21,161 bases of DNA from a virus. The position numbers were made by a program, and so were the translations under genes. Below, piece after piece: positions 7,507 through 14,187 of the stretch. Numbering within the stretch: position 1 is the first letter of the stretch; every line of letters starts with the position of its first letter. The notes beneath the pieces are model-generated. The model was not told where the DNA came from. It ran no database searches and saw only the letters and a program-made list of their open reading frames with translations. The stretch covers positions 1 through 21,161 of IMG/VR virus record IMGVR_UViG_3300025732_000323. One strand, 5' to 3'.

Positions 7507-9096
7507 ATGTCAAATTCAACACTAAAACAACGCATTGAAGGACTAATGTCTTCAACTACATCTGACCAGGCCGTAATGGCGTGCAAAGAGGCGCTTAAGA
7601 AGTACGAGGAGTACAATAACTTTATACTACCTGGGCATTTAGCAGAACAGTTTGAGCTTTCAGTTGCTGAAGCATTGATTAAAGATCTAGAAGCAATTGA
7701 AGAAAACAATGTATCTGACTTCTTAGCAGTAGAAAAGCGAATTGTTGGTATGAACAACATGGGAGTAAAAAAGGCTATTGCAGAATTAAGCGAAAGTGAA
7801 ATGGCAAACAACCCAGCAACTCTCTATGCTTTACAAAGCTTAACAAGCATTCAGCACCTACCTGAGTGGTCTATCGTAAATCGAGTAATAGAGTCTCTTA
7901 AATCATTTGAGTGGAACCCATTAGTAAAGGAACATTTGAATGTATTGAAAGCCAACGCTGCTAAATACGCAGAAGACATTAAAATCTACACTGCGGTTCA
8001 AGAGGCTAAAGCTTCAAAATCAAGCTTCCTAATTGAAAGTGTTGAAAACGACATCAATTCATACCTAAACCATAGAACCTCTACAAACCGTGCAAAACTT
8101 CTTGAGTCTTTAGGGAAATACAACTTTGACCAGGGAGTTCGCAAACTTTACAACATCGTTTCTGAAAGCGAAACTACATTCCAACTTAAAAGCATTACAA
8201 ACGATGCTCGTGTAAGTAAGTTATACTCTCCAGTTCTTATCAACGAGGATAGCGAAGTATTCTCTGTCTTTGGAAAAGGCTATGTAAAAAGTGGAGATAA
8301 CGTAAGAGCACTAACTGAAGAGGAAAGCAAAATGCTTCCAGACTACTTTCACTGGATGTCTTCTTTTCTAGCTCAGCCAAACGTGGAAGTTACTGAAGGC
8401 CGTGTTAAAATCTTTTCACATGACAAAAAGGTAGAAATTGTAGAAGAAAATGACAGCGTTAATGTTCACATCAACGGAAAGGTGGTTTCTATTGAAGAGT
8501 TTCACAAAGTGTATCTTAACAGTGGAATCTTCCGTATGAATGAGAAAGAAATCATCAATGCAGTTTCCAGAATCCTTGAAAAATGGAATCTAATCTTTGA
8601 ACTTGACTTTGCTAAATCAATCTTTCCAAAAAGCACACCTAACCGTCGAGTAGATATCTTCAAAATCAACGAGAAAATTCACGTTAACCGTGTTGATACT
8701 TTAATGAATGAAAATATCTTCCACGAAGACTGCAACGCAGTACAGGCAAAAAATCTTGTACTAGAATTTGCACAGTATGACTTATCAAATGCTTTCTCAA
8801 GTATGTTATCTGAAAAAGAGGCTGAGTTGAAAAAACTAGATGAAAGCAAAAAACAACTTCTTGATACCATTACATACCTAGAAGAAAGACGCGCTCTTAT
8901 CGAAGGCATCGATGATGAAGATGTTAAAGAGTCTGATGAGGTAAAAGAAGTATTGGCAATGATAGAAAGCGAAATTGACGCAGTAAAATCTGTCTACTAC
9001 GAAATACACAATCGTCAAAAGGAACTGACCACAGTTCAAGAAGGTTTGGGTGCAAGCGTCGGCGACGAAGTTGAGCACTTAAAAAAAAAGCAGTAG
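7507..9096 (+). CDS. Unknown 529-aa protein, zero-frame part of a probable frameshift fusion
   Basis: The start is taken at ATG 7507, giving MSNSTLKQRIEGL. The frame is open further upstream, but that part overlaps the previous gene and contains the promoter-like TATATA. I do not recognise the family. The N-terminal half is helical, the middle (about 250-370) is mixed alpha/beta, and residues about 435-515 are charged heptad-like helices (KEAELKKLDESKKQLL) likely to form a coiled coil. The last residues, VGDEVEHLKKKQ, stop abruptly at an A9G tract, where the -1 frame continues without a stop for 214 codons. It lies between virion genes and the late sigma gene, so a structural or internal head role is possible. 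Function unknown. Confidence 0.85.
   Translation: MSNSTLKQRIEGLMSSTTSDQAVMACKEALKKYEEYNNFILPGHLAEQFELSVAEALIKDLEAIEENNVSDFLAVEKRIVGMNNMGVKKAIAELSESEMANNPATLYALQSLTSIQHLPEWSIVNRVIESLKSFEWNPLVKEHLNVLKANAAKYAEDIKIYTAVQEAKASKSSFLIESVENDINSYLNHRTSTNRAKLLESLGKYNFDQGVRKLYNIVSESETTFQLKSITNDARVSKLYSPVLINEDSEVFSVFGKGYVKSGDNVRALTEEESKMLPDYFHWMSSFLAQPNVEVTEGRVKIFSHDKKVEIVEENDSVNVHINGKVVSIEEFHKVYLNSGIFRMNEKEIINAVSRILEKWNLIFELDFAKSIFPKSTPNRRVDIFKINEKIHVNRVDTLMNENIFHEDCNAVQAKNLVLEFAQYDLSNAFSSMLSEKEAELKKLDESKKQLLDTITYLEERRALIEGIDDEDVKESDEVKEVLAMIESEIDAVKSVYYEIHNRQKELTTVQEGLGASVGDEVEHLKKKQ
9079..9096 (+). promoter_or_regulatory. Putative -1 frameshift (slippery) site A9G with following stop codon
   Basis: The zero frame reads TTA AAA AAA AAG CAG TAG. 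It contains the efficient bacterial -1 slippery heptamer A AAA AAG at 9084-9090, with a stop two codons later. The -1 frame is open from 9075 and begins coding exactly here. No strong stem-loop or pseudoknot is obvious just downstream; only a weak 3-bp stem with a possible G-T extension (9102-9119). Polymerase slippage on the nine A residues would give the same product. A missing A in the assembly (A10 instead of A9) would also join the frames. Confidence 0.7.
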
Positions 9097-9734
9097 TTAT
9101 AGGAGCGAACCAAGCCTCTAAAACTCTAACAATCAAAGACGAAGACGGAAAGACCCACGAGGTTGATCCCACACAAATAAAAGTCACTAAGAAGGCCTCT
9201 GAAGCACGACCTGGCAATGACCTTGAGATAAACACCCAAGGTGATGGCGCAACAGTCGGGATTCGTGAGGCCAATGACTTTGTTAAGGGAAAGGTTTTAG
9301 GCTCGTACAATGGACCTGAGGCTGGAGATGAAGTCTTGGTAAAAGCTACCGACTACACTACTAAAGGCGATAACGATGAAGTTGAAATCATGGTGGGTGG
9401 CTCAGAAAAAGCAACAATCCTAAAAAAGTTTTTAACTAACGTTCTGGTTGAAGGAAGAGAACTAAATGAATACGGTGTATATAATTCTGAAAACGACGTT
9501 AATAACAATGTAAAAACAGGAGAAAACGAGCCTAGCGACGAACAGGGCTTTATCATGAAACTTTCCGATAGCGTAAAGCACATAATTGGAACGCTTGAAG
9601 AGGTAAAAACTACTGTTCGCGAAGAATCCAAGGTATCATTTGACTCGATTGATGTGGCAATTGCTGAACTTTCCAGTTATGTGAAATCCTTAGAGGATGA
9701 AGGTGACATTATAGCCTCCGCAACACCAAACTAA
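9090..9734 (+). CDS. -1 frame extension (214 codons) of the preceding protein
   Basis: This frame has no ATG near its beginning: it is open from 9075, the first possible start is a TTG at 9336, and convincing coding sequence begins at the A-tract. It is therefore best read as the second part of a 742-aa fusion (7507-9090 joined to 9090-9734). Read across the junction, VGDEV from the zero frame continues as AVVIGANQASKTLTIKDEDG and EVDPTQI, like one small SH3/KOW-type beta barrel. The domain would be cut in half without the shift. A second beta-rich block (KVLGSYNGPEAGDEVLVKA) and an acidic helical tail follow. The gp55-like gene starts 3 nt after the stop. No family recognised; function unknown. 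Confidence 0.78.
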   Translation, partial: AVVIGANQASKTLTIKDEDGKTHEVDPTQIKVTKKASEARPGNDLEINTQGDGATVGIREANDFVKGKVLGSYNGPEAGDEVLVKATDYTTKGDNDEVEIMVGGSEKATILKKFLTNVLVEGRELNEYGVYNSENDVNNNVKTGENEPSDEQGFIMKLSDSVKHIIGTLEEVKTTVREESKVSFDSIDVAIAELSSYVKSLEDEGDIIASATPN

Positions 9735-9737
9735 AAC

Positions 9738-10082
9738 ATGGCAAATTACGTAGACCCTGAAGAGTTTAAGAAAGAAATTTTACTCTCAAAAGAAAGAGAT
9801 GAACTTACCCCCAAGGCAGTTGATATGCTGATGCTGATGGCAAAAGAATCGTCTAAGAAGCTTACATACAAAGATGAGGAAGACCGCAAAGACTGCATAG
9901 CTTTTGCGATGATGGATGTTATCAAGTATTGGCGTAGCTACAACCCAGAAAAATCAAAGTATCCTTTTGCTTATTATACACAAATCATTAAACATGGTTT
10001 TGCAAAAGGCTGGAGAAAATTACATCCACTTAGCGCAACAAAAAAAGTTTCACTGAGCAACGAGAACTTTTATAGCTTCTAG
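9738..10082 (+). CDS. 55: Late transcription sigma factor, gp55-like
   Basis: 114 aa. Residues about 40-95 match the core of T4 gp55: a basic/aromatic lead (KKLTYKDEEDRKD), a helix with AMMDVIKYWRSYNPEKSKYPFAYYTQ and then IKHGFAKGWRKLHP, equivalent to sigma region 2. This part of gp55 binds the RNA polymerase beta' coiled coil and recognises the TATAAATA late promoter. The C-terminus (SLSNENFYSF) has aromatic residues like the clamp-binding tail of T4 gp55 (SLDFLYE). The protein is much shorter than the 185 aa of T4 gp55. The ATG lies 3 nt after the previous stop and has no Shine-Dalgarno. The repeated TATATA elements in the window are its likely targets. Confidence 0.8.
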   Translation: MANYVDPEEFKKEILLSKERDELTPKAVDMLMLMAKESSKKLTYKDEEDRKDCIAFAMMDVIKYWRSYNPEKSKYPFAYYTQIIKHGFAKGWRKLHPLSATKKVSLSNENFYSF

Positions 10083-10100
10083 AAAAAACTTGATACGTGC

Positions 10101-10601
10101 ATGAGTAACATCAAGTCTAACAAGCCGAACCCAATGGGCACGTACCGCCAAGGGTACTACAAGCTTACTAACCCTGAAAAGTATATAGGTGATCCAAGCA
10201 AAATCATCTATCGTTCTTCATGGGAGTATCGATTTTGTAGATATTGTGACCACACACCTGAGGTTGTGAAATGGTCTTCTGAACCGGTTGCTATTCCATA
10301 CTACAGTCCACTCGATGAGCCAGCAAAAGCAAAACCACGTAACTATTACGTGGACTTTTACATGCGCGTAAAGAAGAAAGAAGAATATGTAGATTACCTA
10401 GCTGAGGTTAAGCCTTCGTCTTCACTGGCAAAACCAGTATTAGAAGGTGTAAAGCATAGCACACAAAAGCTAAAAAACTATAATTATGCTTTGCAGACGT
10501 GGCTTGTAAACCGTGCAAAGTTTGCTGCAGCTAAAGAGTATGCAGAGTCACGAGGCTTCCAATTTATCTTGGTGACCGATGAATTTTTGTTTGGTAAGTA
10601 A
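10101..10601 (+). CDS. 4: Head completion protein gp4 (PD-(D/E)XK nuclease-like)
   Basis: 166 aa, close to T4 gp4 (150 aa), which is needed to finish DNA-filled heads before tails join. Shared features: NPEKYIGDPSKIIYRSSWE near 24-42, VVKWSSEPVAIPYYSP near 55-70, a nuclease-like core with D85 (YYVDF) and E102-x-K104 (AEVKP), then a C-terminal NRAKFAAAKEYAESRGFQF segment. E42, D85, E102 and K104 form a plausible PD-(D/E)XK site. The gene follows the late sigma gene by 18 nt, and the next gene starts at its stop codon (TAATG). The assignment is strong by pattern; whether it cuts DNA is not shown. Confidence 0.88.
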   Translation: MSNIKSNKPNPMGTYRQGYYKLTNPEKYIGDPSKIIYRSSWEYRFCRYCDHTPEVVKWSSEPVAIPYYSPLDEPAKAKPRNYYVDFYMRVKKKEEYVDYLAEVKPSSSLAKPVLEGVKHSTQKLKNYNYALQTWLVNRAKFAAAKEYAESRGFQFILVTDEFLFGK

Positions 10602-11380
10602 TGAGAAATAACAAACCTATAAACCCGCTTCCGCAGCGTACACCGTCAACCACCCCAGGTTCTGGCGATTTTACGCAAAATTACAGGGCACAAAAGGGTA
10701 AAGATAAACTACGCAAGGATGCATATCCCAAGTTTGAGGCCAAGTACGTAAAGCGGCCATGGGAGGAGTACGACTTCTTGGAAGATCAGGAAAGGCTCTT
10801 GGCAAGAAAGCTAAATTTCTTCATGCCAGGAAGGATTTATACCTTTCAATATGACCCTTTGCATAAGGATTGGCTATCTTATTACGATAAACGCCCTATA
10901 GTTCTTATGCATTCACAATTTACTAGCAAGGCTGGTAATCTTTGCGTACAGGGCTTAAACATCAATTTTTTACCTGAGTTGGCTCGGGTGCAGGTAATTG
11001 ACATTTTCATGCAAACCTTTAAGCAAGATATTGCTGAAGGGCAAAAAAAGCTGGCAAAAAACCAAATAGGCATCTACAGACTTGCTTGGCAAACGCTAAC
11101 CGACTGGTTTAAGACTTACAAAATTTTTGGTCAGGGTGGAAAAATAGCATATTCCTTTGCGTTTAGAAATTACATTATTGGCCGCATTAAGCAGCCGGTA
11201 CTAGTAGAAACCGAGGACTATGAAATGCTGCCTTACATTATTCCAAAAGAGTTTAAAGGCAAGAGCCCACAAGAAGTTTGGTCGCTGTACCAGAAAGAAC
11301 AACCTAAGATGATTAAGAAGGTTCCTAATGAGCAAAAAGCAAAACAATCACAGAAGAAATATACCAAGCCTGGCGGCTAG
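10601..11380 (+). CDS. Conserved T4-type phage protein of unknown function (PGRIYTFQYDP family)
   Basis: 259 aa, joined to gene 4 by TAATG. The core has a pattern I associate with marine and distant T4-like phages: MPGRIYTFQYDP, then YYDKRPIVLMHS, then GLNINFLPELARVQVI. The function of that family is unknown to me. The N-terminal 50 residues are basic and proline-rich and likely disordered; the last 40 are lysine/glutamine-rich (KAKQSQKKYTKPGG). No transmembrane segment or enzyme motif is seen. Its place between gp4 and the portal gene suggests a virion or head-tail assembly role (inference). Confidence 0.85.
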   Translation: MRNNKPINPLPQRTPSTTPGSGDFTQNYRAQKGKDKLRKDAYPKFEAKYVKRPWEEYDFLEDQERLLARKLNFFMPGRIYTFQYDPLHKDWLSYYDKRPIVLMHSQFTSKAGNLCVQGLNINFLPELARVQVIDIFMQTFKQDIAEGQKKLAKNQIGIYRLAWQTLTDWFKTYKIFGQGGKIAYSFAFRNYIIGRIKQPVLVETEDYEMLPYIIPKEFKGKSPQEVWSLYQKEQPKMIKKVPNEQKAKQSQKKYTKPGG

Positions 11381-11388
11381 ATATATAC
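11380..11388 (+). promoter_or_regulatory. TATATA promoter element upstream of portal gene 20
   Basis: GATATATAC overlaps the stop codon of the previous gene; TATATA at 11382-11387 is 20 nt before the portal ATG. The leader that follows (CAAAATAACAAACT) is A-rich with no Shine-Dalgarno. Confidence 0.62.
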
Positions 11389-11401
11389 AAAATAACAAAC
11401 T

Positions 11402-13021
11402 ATGGCAGGATTTATAGATAGAATCGGGGTGAACCCTATATTTGGTCAGCTTTCCAAGGGGCTTAAGAACTTAGCTAACCTGGGAATGCGATACGACGAT
11501 ATGGTCGTCAAACAATCTCGTGCTGTCGGTGTAACCGAAGCGGAGTTTGGAAACCAGGGTTACTTACCAGAAGAATTCCTATATTCTTTGGCCTTGGCCG
11601 ATGTAGGTCAGAAAAAGTTTATTGCATTTTTTGACAAGGACTATAAGGCACGAAGAGACTATCTAAGAAAGTTTGCAATGAACCCAGAAATAGAGTTCAT
11701 CATCGATACCATAGCCGATGAAGCTGTGGTATATGACGATTCAAACTACTTTTGCACCGCCGACGTATCACGCGTTAGGGAAATTATTTCACCTGAAAGA
11801 CAAGATGAGATAACGGTAGAAATCAATCAACAATTCAAGAAAATTTATAGCCACTTTCACTTCTCTGAAGGGCACGATGCATGGGCTTACTTTCGTCAGT
11901 TACTAATTGACGGCTTCATTGCATTCGAGATTATTTATGACCCGGACGGAAAAAACATAGTTGGGTTTAAAGAGCTGGACCCAATATCGCTTAGACCAGG
12001 TGTTGAAAAGACGAGCGATGGCACATACAAAAAAATCTGGGTACAATACGAAGATGTTCCTTCAATGAAGCGTGTTCTTTTGGATTCGCAGATTATTTAC
12101 ATATCATACGCCAAAGGAAACTTTACTGGCCGTGTATCCTACGTGGAGCGCATGGTTCGTTCTTTCAACCTATTACGTATCATGGAAAATAGCCGTATCA
12201 TTTGGAACATTATGAACTCCTCTTTCCGTCTCAAGATGGTAGTTCCAATCGGTACCAAGTCTCCACAAAAGGCTAAAGAATCTTTAGCCGAGATGATAAA
12301 CATCTATAAAGAGGATATCAACCTAGATCAGGATTCTGGTGAACTTAGTATTAACGGTGCACCGGCTATGCAGTTTTACAAAAACTATCTTTTCCCATCA
12401 AAAAATGGTGAGTCTCCGGATATCTCAGTAATGGGAGGCGAAGGCTTTGACCTTAGCGATACTGAAGCTCTAAGTTACTTTAAGAACAAAATCATCGAGG
12501 ACTCCAAAATACCTTCATCACGCTTTGATAAGCAAATGGGCGGTGGCGGTGGAGGCCAATATACTATGAGTGCAGACGGAATCGACCGTGAAGAGATCCG
12601 CTTCTTTAAGTTTATTGTTCGTCTACGCTCCATCTTCCAGGAAATCATTCTTAAGCCTTTGTACATACAAATGGGTCTAAAGTACCCTGAGTTGGCAGAA
12701 GACGAGCTTTTTAAGGCTTCTCTTTCATTAACATTCAACAAAGATAACCTCTTCGAAGAAATGAAGCAAATGGACATTATGCAGAAGCGTGTTGACTTTG
12801 CTACATCAATGATGGGTATCATGGATAAGAAGAAAGATGCCACAGGTATGGACGTGGATGTTCCATACTTTATGCCAAAATTTGTGGTTGAGAAATACCT
12901 CAAGCTTTCACAAGATGATATTGCATCTAACGAACGTATTGCGAAAGATAAAGCGCAGCAAGACTTAGAGGATATGAAGCTTGCTCAACAAATGCAAAAT
13001 GCGAGCATGGGAGGCATGTAA
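11402..13021 (+). CDS. 20: Portal vertex protein gp20
   Basis: 539 aa, the dodecameric portal through which DNA enters and leaves the head and on which the terminase docks. Family features seen in order: RRDYLRKFAMNPEIEFIIDTIADEAVVYD near 80-110, the wing segment with LLIDGFIAFEIIYD near 170-185, ELDPISLRPG, then SYVERMVRSFNLLRIMENSRIIWN, a stem region, a glycine run (QMGGGGGGQYT) in the crown-side loop, and DGIDREEIRFFKFIVRLRS, highly characteristic of gp20. The C-terminus is methionine/glutamine-rich. The length is similar to T4 gp20 (524 aa). It has its own TATATA element. T4 has gp21 next; here two metabolic-type enzymes follow. Confidence 0.94.
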   Translation: MAGFIDRIGVNPIFGQLSKGLKNLANLGMRYDDMVVKQSRAVGVTEAEFGNQGYLPEEFLYSLALADVGQKKFIAFFDKDYKARRDYLRKFAMNPEIEFIIDTIADEAVVYDDSNYFCTADVSRVREIISPERQDEITVEINQQFKKIYSHFHFSEGHDAWAYFRQLLIDGFIAFEIIYDPDGKNIVGFKELDPISLRPGVEKTSDGTYKKIWVQYEDVPSMKRVLLDSQIIYISYAKGNFTGRVSYVERMVRSFNLLRIMENSRIIWNIMNSSFRLKMVVPIGTKSPQKAKESLAEMINIYKEDINLDQDSGELSINGAPAMQFYKNYLFPSKNGESPDISVMGGEGFDLSDTEALSYFKNKIIEDSKIPSSRFDKQMGGGGGGQYTMSADGIDREEIRFFKFIVRLRSIFQEIILKPLYIQMGLKYPELAEDELFKASLSLTFNKDNLFEEMKQMDIMQKRVDFATSMMGIMDKKKDATGMDVDVPYFMPKFVVEKYLKLSQDDIASNERIAKDKAQQDLEDMKLAQQMQNASMGGM

Positions 13022-13039
13022 CCCTGTAAACTTAAAAAT

Positions 13040-13624
13040 ATGATAGCTATTGATAGCAACCCTCTTGAAGGAAAAGTAGGCTTTCTAACATCACCTCTTA
13101 TTATAGAAGATGTTTTAGACAAAGAGGAAATAACTAGCATAGAAAAAATCATTGATGCTCTGCACTCATCAGAAGCCACTGTGAACTACGGTGAAAAGGA
13201 TGATAACGTCGCGTCCTTTAAACTTGCCTGGATTCCTTTCAATGATAATACCGCTTGGTTGTACGGTAGATTGTACGACATAGTACATATGTACAACGAC
13301 GAGTCTTTTGAAATGGAGCCGCTTGATATGGTGGAGCGCATTATGTACTGTGAATATGGAGAAGGCGACTTTCACAGTTGGCATCTTGACATAGCCGATG
13401 TTCCTCCTTTTCTGGGAAGAAAGCTAACAGTCACAGTTCAACTAAGCTCCAGCGACGACTATCGAGGCGGAAACCTAACGTATATGTTGGACGGCTATTC
13501 AGTTCCAAGATCACAGGGTACTTTCATTATTCATCCCTCATACTTGCTACACAGCACAGAACCAGTAGTTTCCGGAACCAAAAAGACTCTTACATATTGG
13601 TTAGGTGGAACCAAATTCCGCTAG
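13040..13624 (+). CDS. 2-oxoglutarate/Fe(II)-dependent oxygenase
   Basis: 194 aa, double-stranded beta-helix oxygenase of the prolyl-4-hydroxylase/PKHD type, common in marine T4-like phages. Fe(II) ligands are H115 and D117 (SWHLD) and H171 (LLHSTEPV). K181, ten residues after the distal His, takes the place where these enzymes usually have an Arg that binds 2-oxoglutarate. CEYGEGDFHSWHLD and the RGGNLTYML strand fit the fold. The substrate cannot be told; protein side-chain or nucleobase hydroxylation are both possible. It sits 18 nt after the portal gene and directly before the nucleotidyltransferase promoter. Its leader (GTAAACTTAAAAAT) is A-rich without Shine-Dalgarno. Confidence 0.88.
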   Translation: MIAIDSNPLEGKVGFLTSPLIIEDVLDKEEITSIEKIIDALHSSEATVNYGEKDDNVASFKLAWIPFNDNTAWLYGRLYDIVHMYNDESFEMEPLDMVERIMYCEYGEGDFHSWHLDIADVPPFLGRKLTVTVQLSSSDDYRGGNLTYMLDGYSVPRSQGTFIIHPSYLLHSTEPVVSGTKKTLTYWLGGTKFR

Positions 13625-13636
13625 GTGTATATAAAC
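13625..13636 (+). promoter_or_regulatory. TATATA promoter element upstream of the nucleotidyltransferase gene
   Basis: GTGTATATAAAC, identical over 12 nt to the element before gene 41, directly follows the oxygenase stop. TATATA at 13628-13633 is 21 nt before ATG 13649. Its GTG can be misread as a start codon of the next gene. Confidence 0.65.
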
Positions 13637-13648
13637 ACTAAAAATCTT

Positions 13649-14110
13649 ATGAAAGTTGGTATTACCTGCAGTACTTTTGATTTGCTGCACACAGGTCATA
13701 TCTTAATGTTGGAAGAGTGCAAGCAGCATTGCGATTACCTTATCTGCGCTCTTCAAGTAGACCCAACACTAGATAGGCCCGAAAAAAACAAACCCATACA
13801 ATCTGTAGTTGAAAGATACACTCAGTTAAAGGCTGTAAAGTACGTTGATGAGATCATACCGTATGTTACAGAGATTGAACTAGAGGAAATCTTTAAGTCT
13901 TATCCAATTAATGCACGTATTATTGGAAGCGATTACATGGGAAGAGACTTTACTGCAAAGGAAATATGCAGAGACCGCGGCATCGAAATCATTTACAATA
14001 AACGTGACCATGATTACTCTAGTACAGAGTTGAGAAAAAGAGTCTGGAGGGTCGAAACAAGTAAGATCGAGTACTATAAAAAGCTTAATGCAGAGGAGCC
14101 CCAAAAGTAA
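13649..14110 (+). CDS. Cytidylyltransferase-type nucleotidyltransferase
   Basis: 153 aa from ATG 13649. The frame opens at a GTG at 13625, but that codon belongs to the promoter element. The enzyme has the nucleotidyltransferase fold of the glycerol-3-phosphate cytidylyltransferase / RfaE C-terminal group: CSTFDLLHTGHILML near the N-terminus carries the HxGH nucleotide-binding motif, followed by ERYTQLKAVKYVDEIIPY, and YSSTELRKRV near the end carries the (I/Y)SST motif that closes the active site. Such enzymes join CMP or AMP to a phosphorylated alcohol or sugar. The target is unknown; surface polysaccharide, nucleotide-sugar or cofactor metabolism are possible. The length is close to the about 130-160 aa usual for single-domain members. 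Confidence 0.85.
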   Translation: MKVGITCSTFDLLHTGHILMLEECKQHCDYLICALQVDPTLDRPEKNKPIQSVVERYTQLKAVKYVDEIIPYVTEIELEEIFKSYPINARIIGSDYMGRDFTAKEICRDRGIEIIYNKRDHDYSSTELRKRVWRVETSKIEYYKKLNAEEPQK

Positions 14111-14152
14111 TGGAAATTGTAAATATGCCGTATAACCAAGAACTAAAGTATA

Positions 14153-14168
14153 CTTTGTGAATATAAAA
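14153..14168 (+). promoter_or_regulatory. TATATA-like promoter element upstream of clamp-loader gene 44
   Basis: CTTTGTGAATATAAAA lies 28 nt (counted from the AATATA core at 14160) before the gene 44 ATG. It shares CTTTGTG-N-ATATAAA with the element upstream of gene 41 (1413-1427). The two replication genes thus share a longer version of the motif than the virion genes. Confidence 0.58.
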
Positions 14169-14187
14169 GCTAAAGAAATAACAACAT

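Noticed and set aside
9336-9734. Independent gene starting at TTG 9336
   Set aside because: Coding-like sequence in the same frame continues upstream to the A9G tract with no stop, so the TTG is an internal leucine codon of the frameshift extension.
12475-12903. 142-aa frame on the - strand inside the portal gene
   Set aside because: It lies fully opposite the conserved portal coding sequence, is low-complexity in character, and all other genes are on the + strand.
13625-13648. GTG start for the nucleotidyltransferase
   Set aside because: The GTG is part of the promoter 12-mer shared with the gene 41 upstream region; the ATG at 13649 begins the conserved domain.
14110-14160. A 16-codon frame (MEIVNMPYNQELKYTL) starting in a TAATG junction after the nucleotidyltransferase gene
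   Set aside because: It is very short, its end runs into the promoter element before gene 44, and no family or second line of support exists. The rest of this 77-nt gap holds only the promoter and leader.
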